Of a stretch of 64,000 bases of DNA, positions 24,388 to 33,895 are shown in pieces (position 1 is the first letter of the stretch; every line of letters begins with the position of its first letter). The notes beneath the pieces were generated by a model. That model made no database searches. It was not told the DNA's origin and saw only the letters and a list, made by a program, of their open reading frames with translations. Source of the stretch: Rhodococcus_G sp042754225 (GTDB taxonomy: Bacteria > Actinomycetota > Actinomycetes > Mycobacteriales > Mycobacteriaceae); the NCBI RefSeq assembly GCF_042754225.1, contig NZ_JBHZAH010000007.1, positions 23,142 to 87,141 on the forward strand. The letters run 5' to 3'. A program made the translations under genes and the position numbers.

Positions 24388-26298
24388 ATGAGTGCAGTCG
24401 AGCAGGCCACGGGCGCATACGCCGAGGCCTTCCGTGAGAGCGTCGAACAGCCGGAACGATTCTGGCTGGGGGCCGCCGACGCCGTCGACTGGGTCGACGC
24501 GCCGACCCGCGCCCTCGACGACTCCGCGGCGCCGATGTACCGGTGGTTCCCGGGCGCCCGGATGAACACCTGCTTCAACGCCCTCGACCGCCACGTGGCG
24601 GCCGGCCGCGGCGAGCAGGCCGCGCTGATCTACGACTCCGCCATGCTCGGCACCACCCGCACCTACAGCTACGCCGAACTCCTGCTCGAGGTGTCGAGGT
24701 TCGCGGGTGTCCTCGCCGCACAAGGCATCTCCGCGGGCGATCGGGTGGTCGTCTACATGCCGATGATCCCCGAGGCGGCTGTCGCGATGCTCGCCTGCGC
24801 GCGGATCGGCGCCGTCCACTCGGTGGTGTTCGGCGGGTTCGCCGCCGCGGAACTCGCGGCCCGCATCGACGACGCGCAGCCGAAGGCGTTGGTCACCGCG
24901 TCCGGCGGGCTCGAGCCGGGACGCACCATCGAGTACCTGCCGCTGGTCGAGCGCGCGCTGGGCCTGACCGACAGCCCCCCGACCACCGTCATCGTGAAGA
25001 ACCGCGACAAAATCCCCGGCGCGGCATCGGATTTCGAGGGCTGGCTGGACTGGGACGCCGCCGTCGCGGAGGCCGAGCCCGCCGACTGCGTTCCGGTGGC
25101 GGCGACCGACCCGCTCTACATCCTCTACACCTCCGGCACCACCGGCAAGCCCAAGGGCGTGGTCCGCGACAACGGCGGGCACGCGGTGGCGCTGGCGTGG
25201 TCGATGCGCAACATCTACGACATCGGCCCCGGCCAGGTCATGTGGACCGCCTCCGATGTCGGCTGGGTGGTCGGACACTCGTACATCGTGTACGCGCCGC
25301 TGCTCGTCGGCGCGACGACGGTGATGTACGAGGGCAAGCCGGTCGGTACTCCCGACGCAGGCGCGTTCTGGCGGGTGATCGCCGAGCACAAGGTGCGGGC
25401 CCTGTTCACCGCGCCAACCGCGATCCGCGCCATCCGCAAGGAGGACCCGGACGCGACAGAGCTCGCCCGCTACGACATCTCCTCGATGACCACCCTGTTC
25501 GCCGCGGGTGAGCGGCTCGACCCCGACACCTACGAGTGGGCGACCCGCGAGCTCGGTGTGCCGGTGATCGACCACTGGTGGCAGACCGAGACCGGGTGGG
25601 CGATCTGCGCGAACCTGCGCGGACTCGACCCGATGCCGATCAAGGCGGGCTCCCCCACCGTGCCGGTCCCCGGATACCGCGTGCAGGTGGTGGACGGCGA
25701 GGGGAACCAGGTCGACGCCGGTACCGAGGGCAACATCGTGATCGCCCTCCCACTGCCGCCGGGCACCCTCGCCGGGCTGTGGCGCGACGAGGAGCGCTAC
25801 GTCAAGTCCTACCTGGCGACCTTCCCCGACTACTACCTGACCGGCGACTCCGGCTACATCGACGCCGACGGCTACGTCTTCGTGCTCGGGCGCAGCGACG
25901 ACGTGATCAACGTTGCCGGACACCGCCTCTCGACCGGGTCGATGGAGGCCGTGGTCGCGCAGCACGCCGCCGTCGCCGAGTGCGCGGTCGTCGGCATCAA
26001 GGACGACCTCAAGGGCCAGCGCCCCAGCGGCTACGTGGTTCTCAAGGCCGGCGCCGACATCGACCACGAGATGCTGCGCACCGAACTGGTGGCGATGGTG
26101 CGCGACCAGATCGGCGCGGTCGCGACGTTCCGCGACGTGACGGTCGTGCAGGCGCTGCCGAAGACCCGCTCGGGGAAGATCCTGCGGAAGACGATGCGCC
26201 AGATCGCCGACCACGAGGACTACACGGTGCCCTCGACCATCGAGGATCCGGCGGTGCTCGACGCGCTCACCCGGCTCCTCGGCGGGTCGAACTCCTGA
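24388..26298 (+). CDS. prpE: Propionyl-CoA synthetase (acetyl-CoA synthetase family)
   Basis: A 636-residue AMP-forming acyl-CoA synthetase. The P-loop-like A3 motif is YTSGTTGKPKG near residue 245, the A5 region is HWWQTETGWAI, and the C-terminal catalytic lysine lies in TRSGKILRKT. The N-terminus (YAEAFRESVEQPERFWLGAAD) and the WFPGARMNTCFNALDRHV block match PrpE rather than Acs. It activates propionate (and less well acetate) to the CoA ester. A strong GGAGAGGA ribosome site precedes the ATG at 24388. An inverted repeat after the stop may end transcription. No methylcitrate-cycle genes are in the window. Confidence 0.88.
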   Translation: MSAVEQATGAYAEAFRESVEQPERFWLGAADAVDWVDAPTRALDDSAAPMYRWFPGARMNTCFNALDRHVAAGRGEQAALIYDSAMLGTTRTYSYAELLLEVSRFAGVLAAQGISAGDRVVVYMPMIPEAAVAMLACARIGAVHSVVFGGFAAAELAARIDDAQPKALVTASGGLEPGRTIEYLPLVERALGLTDSPPTTVIVKNRDKIPGAASDFEGWLDWDAAVAEAEPADCVPVAATDPLYILYTSGTTGKPKGVVRDNGGHAVALAWSMRNIYDIGPGQVMWTASDVGWVVGHSYIVYAPLLVGATTVMYEGKPVGTPDAGAFWRVIAEHKVRALFTAPTAIRAIRKEDPDATELARYDISSMTTLFAAGERLDPDTYEWATRELGVPVIDHWWQTETGWAICANLRGLDPMPIKAGSPTVPVPGYRVQVVDGEGNQVDAGTEGNIVIALPLPPGTLAGLWRDEERYVKSYLATFPDYYLTGDSGYIDADGYVFVLGRSDDVINVAGHRLSTGSMEAVVAQHAAVAECAVVGIKDDLKGQRPSGYVVLKAGADIDHEMLRTELVAMVRDQIGAVATFRDVTVVQALPKTRSGKILRKTMRQIADHEDYTVPSTIEDPAVLDALTRLLGGSNS

Positions 26299-26300
26299 CG

Positions 26301-26348
26301 TCGGCGCCCGGTGCGAGAAGTGCGCATACGCGACGTCCCGGGCGCCGA
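26301..26348 (+). terminator. Stem-loop after prpE
   Basis: Perfect 11-base arms TCGGCGCCCGG (26301-26311) and CCGGGCGCCGA (26338-26348) with a 26-base loop start two bases after the prpE stop. There is no T run, as is common in GC-rich actinobacteria, so termination is inferred from position and stem strength. Confidence 0.55.
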
Positions 26349-26439
26349 TTCGGACAAACTGATCCGGCCGGCGAAACGCTCAGGACATCCACAGGACGGA
26401 CTCGAGTGATTCCCAGGATGCGGTCCTAGCTTTCCGCGC

Positions 26440-26862
26440 ATGAGTACCCACACCTCCCGTTCTGTCCGTGGCGAGCGACGCGGGCGCAGCCTCGGAATCG
26501 CACTCCTGGTCGCCGGTCTCGCAGCGGCGGGCGCCCTCCTGCTGCCGGGGCTGGCATCCGCCGACACGACCTCGCCGGCCCAGCCGCTGCTGCAGACCAG
26601 TTGCAGCTTCGCTCAGGTCGACGCCGCCCTGCAGGCCAACGCCCCCAAGCTCGCCGAGCGCCTCGACAAGCACCCGAAGCTCGAGGCGAAACTGACCGAA
26701 CTGCTCGCCAAGCCCGCCGACCAGCGTCAGCAGGCAGTCGACGACTTCGCCGCCAAGCACCCGAAGCTGGCCCAGCGTCTCGAGCAGGCACGCACCGGTC
26801 CGAACGCTGACAAGATCAACGCCAAGATCGCCGCCGTCGCCGACACCTGCCACAACTACTGA
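26440..26862 (+). CDS. Secreted haemophore-related protein (Rv0203/Rv1174c type)
   Basis: A 140-residue exported protein. An Arg-rich n-region, a hydrophobic core (residues 18-37) and an ASA-D cleavage site near 41/42 form a signal peptide. The mature part is helical, with two cysteines (C55 and C137) that probably form a disulfide, and two repeats of the pattern HPKLEAKLTELL and HPKLAQRLEQA. This size, Cys spacing and KHPKL-type repeat fit the haemophore-related family of mycolic-acid bacteria, which bind haem outside the cell. Haem ligands cannot be assigned. No iron box was recognised upstream. Confidence 0.75.
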   Translation: MSTHTSRSVRGERRGRSLGIALLVAGLAAAGALLLPGLASADTTSPAQPLLQTSCSFAQVDAALQANAPKLAERLDKHPKLEAKLTELLAKPADQRQQAVDDFAAKHPKLAQRLEQARTGPNADKINAKIAAVADTCHNY

Positions 26863-26925
26863 CAGCCCGCGGGCTCGGTGCCGGTCGCCCCGAGCCCGCG
26901 GACCGGCGTGCAGGGACCCACCGCC

Positions 26926-28290
26926 TCACCGCGGGTCGTTCGTCCGGCCGAGCTGATGGCGCAGCACCGACTCGACGTCGGGGTGCCGGAACCGGTAGCC
27001 GGCGAGCGCGAGCCGAGTCGGGACGACCCGCTGATCGGCCTCCGCCAGCTCGCGGGCTCCCCGCTCACCGAGCATCAGACGCGGTCCGAACCCCGGGACC
27101 GGCAGGATCGCGGGCCGGTGCAGGACCTGCGCGAGAACCCGCGTGTAGTCGGCGTTGCGGACCGCTGCGGGGGCCACGGCGTTGACCGGCCCGTGGAGCG
27201 ACCCGTCGAACAGGGCCCGGTGGTACACGTCGACCAGATCGTCGAGCCCGATCCACGAGAGCCACTGACGGCCGTCCCCGATCCGCCCGCCCAGGCCCGC
27301 CGCGAACAGCAGGCGGAGCAGCGCGAGGGTCCCGCCGCGGGCGGACTGCACGACGCCGGTGCGGACCCGGACGACCCGCAGGCCGGCCTCCTCCGCCGGA
27401 TCTGTGGCCGCCTCCCAGTCGGCCACCACGTCGGCGAGAAACCCCTCGCCACGGGCACTGTCCTCGGACAGCAGTTCGTCGCCGCGGTCGAACCCGTAGT
27501 ACCCGACGGCCGAGGCGGACACGAAGGTCCGCGGACCGCCGTCCGTGCGGCCCGCGAGGTCCGCCAGCGATCGGGTCGGTCCGACGCGACTGTCCCGGAT
27601 CGCCCGCATGTGCGCCCCGGTGAAGCGCCCGGCGATCGACTCCCCCGCCAGGTGCACGACCGCGTCGACGCCCGCCAACAGGTCCGGGGCGGGGTCGGCG
27701 GGATCCCAGCGACGTTCGTCCGGGGTTCGCGGCGCGCGGCGGACCAGGCGGATCACCCGGTGCCCACCGGTGCTCAGGAAGGCGGTCAACGCCGAGCCGA
27801 CGAGACCGGATGCGCCGGTGACCGCCACCACGGCAGGCCGGACACCCCGCTCGCTCGCCCACCGGTGCTCGGCCAGGTCGCCGGCGAGCTGGCGATGCCG
27901 GTAGGCGAAGGTCGACCGCAGCAGGAACTCCGGCACCGGCGTCTGGACCCGGTCCGTCACCCGGGTCGAGCCCGCGGTCACCTCGGTGAAGTCGTGAATG
28001 TGACTCCAGGACAACGTGGCTCGGACCGGCAGGGACGCGAGCCCCTCGGCGGCGAGCTCGTCGACGAAGCGGTGGGGCGGGTCGTAGGCGGCCGCGTCGT
28101 GCCGGGCGACCCATCGGAGCCCGCCGGGCAGTGCGAGCACCGCACGGCCGGTGGCCAGCGAGTCCGCTTCGGAGACGAGCCGCAGCGGCTGCCACGGCGG
28201 TGACAGCCGGGTGAAGGCGCCCGGCCTGCTGTGCCAGGCGAAGACCTCGGCCCGGGGCGTGTCCACGACGCTCGAGTACACGATGCCCAT
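26926..28290 (-). CDS. TIGR01777-family epimerase with N-terminal SRPBCC domain
   Basis: A 454-residue two-domain protein. Residues 1-145 look like an SRPBCC ligand-binding domain (MGIVYSSVVDTPRAEVFAWH...). Residues 152-450 form an extended SDR of the YfcH/TIGR01777 type with nucleotide motif TGASGLVG at 158-165, ADAVVHLAGE-type loop (VDAVVHLAGESI), and the active-site region SASAVGYYGFDRGDE, where SDRs of this group keep a Tyr. The reaction is unknown. It starts 9 bases after the photolyase stop, so the two are one operon, an association seen in other actinomycetes and suggestive of a role in UV or light stress. Confidence 0.88.
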   Translation of the reverse strand: MGIVYSSVVDTPRAEVFAWHSRPGAFTRLSPPWQPLRLVSEADSLATGRAVLALPGGLRWVARHDAAAYDPPHRFVDELAAEGLASLPVRATLSWSHIHDFTEVTAGSTRVTDRVQTPVPEFLLRSTFAYRHRQLAGDLAEHRWASERGVRPAVVAVTGASGLVGSALTAFLSTGGHRVIRLVRRAPRTPDERRWDPADPAPDLLAGVDAVVHLAGESIAGRFTGAHMRAIRDSRVGPTRSLADLAGRTDGGPRTFVSASAVGYYGFDRGDELLSEDSARGEGFLADVVADWEAATDPAEEAGLRVVRVRTGVVQSARGGTLALLRLLFAAGLGGRIGDGRQWLSWIGLDDLVDVYHRALFDGSLHGPVNAVAPAAVRNADYTRVLAQVLHRPAILPVPGFGPRLMLGERGARELAEADQRVVPTRLALAGYRFRHPDVESVLRHQLGRTNDPR

Positions 28291-28299
28291 CGCTCGACC

Positions 28300-29649
28300 C
28301 TAGCCCCGTTTCAGCTCGCCGTAGCGGGCCAGCGCCTCCCCGCGCTCGACGGCGTGATCCACGATCGGGTCCGGGTAGCCCGCGGGACGACCGTCGTCCA
28401 AGGTGTGCACCCGCCGTCCGGCGATGCCGCGCAGTTCCGGCACCCAGCGGCGCACGTAGTCCCCGTCGGGGTCGAACTTCTGTCCCTGGCTGATGGGGTT
28501 GAACACCCGAAAGTACGGTGCCGCATCGGTTCCCGATCCGGCGGTCCACTGCCAGCCGTGCTGGTTCGAGGCCAGGTCACCGTCGATCAACTGCCGCATG
28601 AAGTACCTCGCCCCACGCCACCACGGCAGGTGCAGATCCTTCACCAGGAAGGACGCGACGATCATCCGGACCCGATTGTGCATCCACCCCTCGGCCAGCA
28701 GCTGACGCATGCCGGCATCGACGATCGGGTACCCGGTCCGGCCGGCGCACCAGGCCGCCCACGCCGATTCCGCTGACGGCCCGCTGTCGTAGCGCATCGC
28801 GTCGAACCGCTGGTCGTAGTTGCGCCTGGCGCTCTCGGGACGGTGGTGCAGCACGTCCGCGTAGAAGTCCCGCCAGGCCAGCTGCCGCCGGAACGCCTCC
28901 GGTCCGCGGCCGGGCCGGTCCGCGAGGTCGGCGAGCATCGTGCGGGGATGAATGCACCCGTACTTGAGGTGCACCGACATGCGGCTCGTGACGTCGAGAT
29001 CGGGTCGGTCCCGTCCCGTGTCGTAATCGGCCAGGTCGTCCTCGCCGAACTCCGCCCACCGGTCGAGCGCCGCCCGCTCCCCCACCTGCAGGCCGGCGGC
29101 ATCGGGCCGCGGAATCGGCACCCGGATCGACAGCTTCGGTTCCATCCAGGGGACGGTGCGCGCGGAGGTGTCCGCGGGCGCCCGCCACCCGTGGTCGAGC
29201 CAGCGCCCGAAGTACGGGGTGAAGACCCGGTACGGCCCGCCGTCGGCCTTCCTGACCCGCCCCGGGGACACCGCGTAGGGCGATCCGGTCCGGACCAGGT
29301 CGACCTCGCGCGCCACCCCGTCGTCGCGCGCACGCCCGTACGGTCCGAAGTCCGCGCTCACGTGCACCGAGCCGGCCCCCAGGTCCCTCGCCGCCTGCGG
29401 CACCACCACGCGCGGGTCGCCGCGGACCACGCACAGCCTGCCGCCCAGGTCGTCGTCCAGTGCCGCCAGCGCGCGGTAGAGGACGTCGCGACGGGCCGGG
29501 CCGGACGGGCGCAGCAGCGCGTCGTCGAGCACGAAGAGCCCGAGCACCTCGCCCCCGCCTGCCGCGGCCGCGGTCAGCGTCGGAAGATCACCGGTCCGCA
29601 GGTCGCGACGGAACCAGACGATTGCGGGGCCCGCGCTGGATGACGACAC
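28300..29649 (-). CDS. phrB: Deoxyribodipyrimidine photolyase (class I CPD type)
   Basis: A 449-residue member of the cryptochrome/photolyase family. It starts with AIVWFRRDLRTGDLPTL, the antenna-binding alpha/beta domain, and continues into the FAD-binding helical domain with RMSVHLKYGCIHPR, WRDFYADVL, GYPIVDAGMRQL, GWMHNRVRMIVASFL and the FAD/DNA block DGDLASNQHGWQWTAGSGTDA. Using blue light it reverses cyclobutane pyrimidine dimers. The GTG at 29649 is the only start that gives the family N-terminus. The prrA start lies 33 bases away in the opposite direction, so the promoters must overlap. It leads an operon with the TIGR01777 gene. Confidence 0.92.
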   Translation of the reverse strand: MSSSSAGPAIVWFRRDLRTGDLPTLTAAAAGGGEVLGLFVLDDALLRPSGPARRDVLYRALAALDDDLGGRLCVVRGDPRVVVPQAARDLGAGSVHVSADFGPYGRARDDGVAREVDLVRTGSPYAVSPGRVRKADGGPYRVFTPYFGRWLDHGWRAPADTSARTVPWMEPKLSIRVPIPRPDAAGLQVGERAALDRWAEFGEDDLADYDTGRDRPDLDVTSRMSVHLKYGCIHPRTMLADLADRPGRGPEAFRRQLAWRDFYADVLHHRPESARRNYDQRFDAMRYDSGPSAESAWAAWCAGRTGYPIVDAGMRQLLAEGWMHNRVRMIVASFLVKDLHLPWWRGARYFMRQLIDGDLASNQHGWQWTAGSGTDAAPYFRVFNPISQGQKFDPDGDYVRRWVPELRGIAGRRVHTLDDGRPAGYPDPIVDHAVERGEALARYGELKRG

Positions 29650-29682
29650 CCATCGATACTCGCATCCGGGCACAATGGCGGG

Positions 29683-30390
29683 GTGACCGAACCCGCCACC
29701 GCCACAGTCCTGGTCGTCGACGACGACCAGGACGTGCTCGCGTCCCTGCGGCGCGGCCTGCGCCTGTCCGGTTTCACCGTCCTCACCGCCGCCGACGGCG
29801 CGCAGGCACTGACGGTGGTCTCCGAGCGCTCCCCCGACGCCGTGGTGCTCGACATGAACATGCCCGTCCTCGACGGCGCCAGCGTCGTCACGGCCCTGCG
29901 CGCGATGGGCAACGACATCCCGATCTGCGTCCTCAGCGCCCGCTCCTCCGTCGACGACCGGGTCGCCGGACTCGAGGCGGGCGCCGACGACTACCTCGTC
30001 AAGCCCTTCGTCCTCGCCGAACTGGTCGCCCGCATCCGCGCCATGATGCGCAGGCGCACCGCCCCCGCCACCGCACCCGCGCCGGCCGGGAGCATCGGGG
30101 TCGGCGACCTGTCGGTGGACCTGCTCGGCCGTCGCGCCAACCTCGACGGGGTCGAAATCGAGCTCACCAAAAGGGAATTCGAGCTGCTCGCGGTCCTCGT
30201 GCGCAACGCCGGAGTGGTTCTGACCCGCGAGCGCCTGCTCGAACTCGTCTGGGGATACGACTTCGTCGCCGACACCAACGTGGTCGACGTGTTCGTCGGA
30301 TACCTGCGGCGCAAGCTCGAGGCGCACGGCCATCCACGGATCCTGCACACCGTCCGCGGGGTCGGCTTCGTGCTCCGGGGCGCCGCGTGA
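29683..30390 (+). CDS. prrA: Two-component response regulator PrrA
   Basis: A 235-residue OmpR/PhoB-type regulator. The receiver domain has the acidic triplet DDD at 13-15, phosphoacceptor Asp57 in VVLDMNMP and the Lys of YLVKPF. The C-terminal winged helix includes LTKREFELLAVLVRNAG and LLHTVRGVGFVLR-type ending (RILHTVRGVGFVLRG). Runs such as RSSVDDRVAGLEAGADDYLVK are nearly the same as M. tuberculosis PrrA (Rv0903c), which is essential there and controls respiration, nitrogen and lipid genes. The GTG at 29683 is preceded by GGCGGG. The stop overlaps prrB by 4 bases. Confidence 0.92.
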   Translation: MTEPATATVLVVDDDQDVLASLRRGLRLSGFTVLTAADGAQALTVVSERSPDAVVLDMNMPVLDGASVVTALRAMGNDIPICVLSARSSVDDRVAGLEAGADDYLVKPFVLAELVARIRAMMRRRTAPATAPAPAGSIGVGDLSVDLLGRRANLDGVEIELTKREFELLAVLVRNAGVVLTRERLLELVWGYDFVADTNVVDVFVGYLRRKLEAHGHPRILHTVRGVGFVLRGAA

Positions 30391-31700
30391 GCCGTCGGCG
30401 CTCCCATTCGCTGCGGGCCCGCGTCGCCGCCGCCACCGCCCTCGGCGCGGCCATCATCGCCGCACTGCTCGGCATCTTCATCTCGGTGGCGATCTCCCGG
30501 AACAACGTCAGCCAGTTGGACCGTCGACTCGACACCGCCTCGAGCGTGCTGATCGCGAACGTCGCGTCGGCCACCTCGTTCCTGCCGACCTTCGGGGACG
30601 CGGGCGCGTTCGCGGTGACCATCCGCTCCGGCGATTCCCTCGTCGTCAGCACGCCCACCCAGCTCCCCCCGCTCGAGCCCGGCGCCGCGACGGTCAGCGT
30701 GGACGGCGTCGACTACCGGGTCGACACCACCCCGATCCCGCGGTCGACGCTGCTGCTCTCGCTGGCGGTCCCGGCATCCGAGGCAAACGACGTGACCACC
30801 GACCAGCGGCAGTGGGTGATCGTCGCCGGTCTGCTCGCCGTCGCCGCCGCGACCGGCCTCGGCTGGATCTTCGGCGGTCGCGCGGTGCGTCCGATCGTCA
30901 CGCTCACCAACCAGATCGGCAGCGACTCACCGGAAGCCGCGAAGGTGTCGGGGGTCCGAGAGGCCGAGGAACTGGCCGACGCCATCGAGCTGATGCTCGG
31001 CCGGATCGCGGACGCGCAGTCCCGCACCGCCGCCGCCCTCGACACCGCCCGCGACTTCGCCGCCGTCTCCGCCCACGAACTGCGCACCCCGCTGACCGCG
31101 ATGCGCACCGACATCGAGGTGCTCACCACCCTCGAACTCGACGCCACCCAGCGGGCCGAGATCCTCGCCGACCTGGCCCGCACCCAGGGCCGGGTGGAGG
31201 CGACCCTGTCCGCGCTCGAGCGGCTCGCGTCGGGCGAGCTCTCCAGCGAGAAGGACCACGTCAGCACCGATCTCGTGGAACTGTGCGACCTCGCCGCCCA
31301 GGACGCGATGCGTCAACTCCCCGGCGTCACCGTGCGGGTGGAGTCCGGTCCCTCGCTCCTGATCCGCGGCCTGCCCGCCGGCCTCCGGCTGGCGCTCGAC
31401 AATGCCATCGCCAATGCGGTCCGCCACGGCGGGGCGTCCACCGTGGTGCTCGCCGCCCGGCGCGCCGACCCGGAGACCGTGCTGGTCACCGTCGACGACG
31501 ACGGCCGCGGCATCCCCGAGGCCGAGCGCGAGGACGTCTTCGAGCGTTTCTACCGCGGCTCGTCCGCGGCCCGCGGCGGCTCCGGTCTGGGCCTGGCCCT
31601 GGTCGCCCAGCAGGCCCAACTGCACGGTGGCCGAGCCCATTTCGAGGTGAGCCCGCTCGGCGGTGCCCGGCTGGTCCTCGAATTCGCCGACCGGGCCTGA
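30387..31700 (+). CDS. prrB: Two-component sensor histidine kinase PrrB
   Basis: A 437-residue sensor kinase. Membrane segments at about residues 17-37 and 143-163 enclose a small extracytoplasmic domain. A HAMP-like linker follows (GGRAVRPIVTLTNQIG). The dimerisation box holds the phosphorylated His230 in AHELRTPL. ATP-binding motifs are N-box DNAIANAVRHG, G1 DDDGRGIP, F-box ERFYRGSSAARGGSG and G2 GLGLAL. It pairs with PrrA; GTG at 30387 overlaps the prrA stop (GTGA). The stimulus is not evident from sequence. A strong stem-loop follows the stop. Confidence 0.92.
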   Translation: MSRRRSHSLRARVAAATALGAAIIAALLGIFISVAISRNNVSQLDRRLDTASSVLIANVASATSFLPTFGDAGAFAVTIRSGDSLVVSTPTQLPPLEPGAATVSVDGVDYRVDTTPIPRSTLLLSLAVPASEANDVTTDQRQWVIVAGLLAVAAATGLGWIFGGRAVRPIVTLTNQIGSDSPEAAKVSGVREAEELADAIELMLGRIADAQSRTAAALDTARDFAAVSAHELRTPLTAMRTDIEVLTTLELDATQRAEILADLARTQGRVEATLSALERLASGELSSEKDHVSTDLVELCDLAAQDAMRQLPGVTVRVESGPSLLIRGLPAGLRLALDNAIANAVRHGGASTVVLAARRADPETVLVTVDDDGRGIPEAEREDVFERFYRGSSAARGGSGLGLALVAQQAQLHGGRAHFEVSPLGGARLVLEFADRA

Positions 31701-31711
31701 GCCCGGATCGC

Positions 31712-31748
31712 GAAAGGCCCCGGATCGCAGTGCGACACGGGGCCTTTC
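31712..31748. terminator. Bidirectional terminator between prrB and fkb
   Basis: Perfect 11-base arms GAAAGGCCCCG (31712-31722) and CGGGGCCTTTC (31738-31748) enclose a 15-base loop between the convergent prrB and FKBP genes. The GAAA/TTTC ends give a short T run on either strand, so it can serve both. Confidence 0.85.
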
Positions 31749-31763
31749 GATGAGTTCTGGTCG

Positions 31764-32489
31764 TCAGACGCCCAGCAGGTCGATGACGAAGACCAGGGTC
31801 TTGCCGCCGAGCGGGTGGCCCGAGCCGGCCGGACCGTACGCGAGCTCCGGCGGAACCGTCAGCTTGCGGCGACCGCCGACCTTCATGCCGGGGATGCCCT
31901 CCTGCCAGCCCGGAATCAACCGGCCGAGCGGGAACTTCACGGACTCGCCGCGCTGGAACGAGGAGTCGAACACCTTGTTCGTGTCGTACTCCACGCCGTG
32001 GTAGTGCACGTCGACGACTCCGCCGGGCTGCGCCTCCGCGCCGTCACCGACGGTGATGTCCTCGATGACCAGCTCGGCCGGGGCCGGTCCGGTCGCGGGC
32101 TCGATCTCCGGCGCGGCAGGCGGAACGACCACGTCGAGCAGGTCGATCACGAATACCAGCGTCTTGCCCGACAACTGGTGTCCGGCACCGGCCGGACCGT
32201 AGGCGAGCTCCGGCGGGATGGTCAGCTGTCGGCGACCGCCGACCTTCATCCCCGGGATGCCCTCCTGCCACCCGGCGATCAGGCCGGCCAGCGGGAAGGT
32301 GATGGACTCGCCGCGGCTCCACGAGGAGTCGAACTCCTCGCCGCTGTCGAACTCGACGCCGAGATAGTGCACCTCGACCTTGGCGCCGGGGGTCGCCTCG
32401 GCGCCCTCACCGACGGTGATGTCCTTGATGACGAGCTCGGTGGGCGCGGGGCCCTCCTGGAACTCGATGACCGGCTGTTCGTTGCTCAT
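31764..32489 (-). CDS. Tandem FKBP-type peptidyl-prolyl isomerase (two domains)
   Basis: A 241-residue cytoplasmic protein made of two FKBP domains, residues about 14-120 and 135-241. Both contain VEVHYLGV/VDVHYHGV, EEFDSSWSRGES/KVFDSSFQRGES, GWQEGIPGMKVGGRR, PPELAYGPAG and KTLVFVIDLL, so the catalytic pocket residues (Tyr, Phe, Asp, Val, Ile, Trp, Tyr, Phe of FKBP12) are present twice. Typical actinobacterial FKBPs of this type are a single domain of about 120 residues. It speeds proline isomerisation in folding. It lies 5 bases after the gltA stop, so it is expressed with citrate synthase. Confidence 0.9.
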   Translation of the reverse strand: MSNEQPVIEFQEGPAPTELVIKDITVGEGAEATPGAKVEVHYLGVEFDSGEEFDSSWSRGESITFPLAGLIAGWQEGIPGMKVGGRRQLTIPPELAYGPAGAGHQLSGKTLVFVIDLLDVVVPPAAPEIEPATGPAPAELVIEDITVGDGAEAQPGGVVDVHYHGVEYDTNKVFDSSFQRGESVKFPLGRLIPGWQEGIPGMKVGGRRKLTVPPELAYGPAGSGHPLGGKTLVFVIDLLGV

Positions 32490-32494
32490 GCGGA

Positions 32495-33793
<1,299 letters not shown>

Positions 33794-33808
33794 GAAGGAT
33801 CCCTCTCA

Positions 33809-33828
33809 AACTCGAACCTTTGCGAGTT
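33809..33828. promoter_or_regulatory. Inverted repeat in the gltA leader
   Basis: AACTCG (33809-33814) and CGAGTT (33823-33828) form a perfect 6-base inverted repeat 16 bases before the gltA GTG. The centre and flank contain TTTGC and TTGCAAA, which resemble the TTTGCAAA core bound by RamB/PrpR-type regulators of acetate and propionate genes. Function is a guess. Confidence 0.4.
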
Positions 33829-33895
33829 GCAAATATCAGTCGCCTAGAACCTAGTCCCAGTTGCGTTCCGATGCCCAGGGAGGGTCCGTTCGCGG

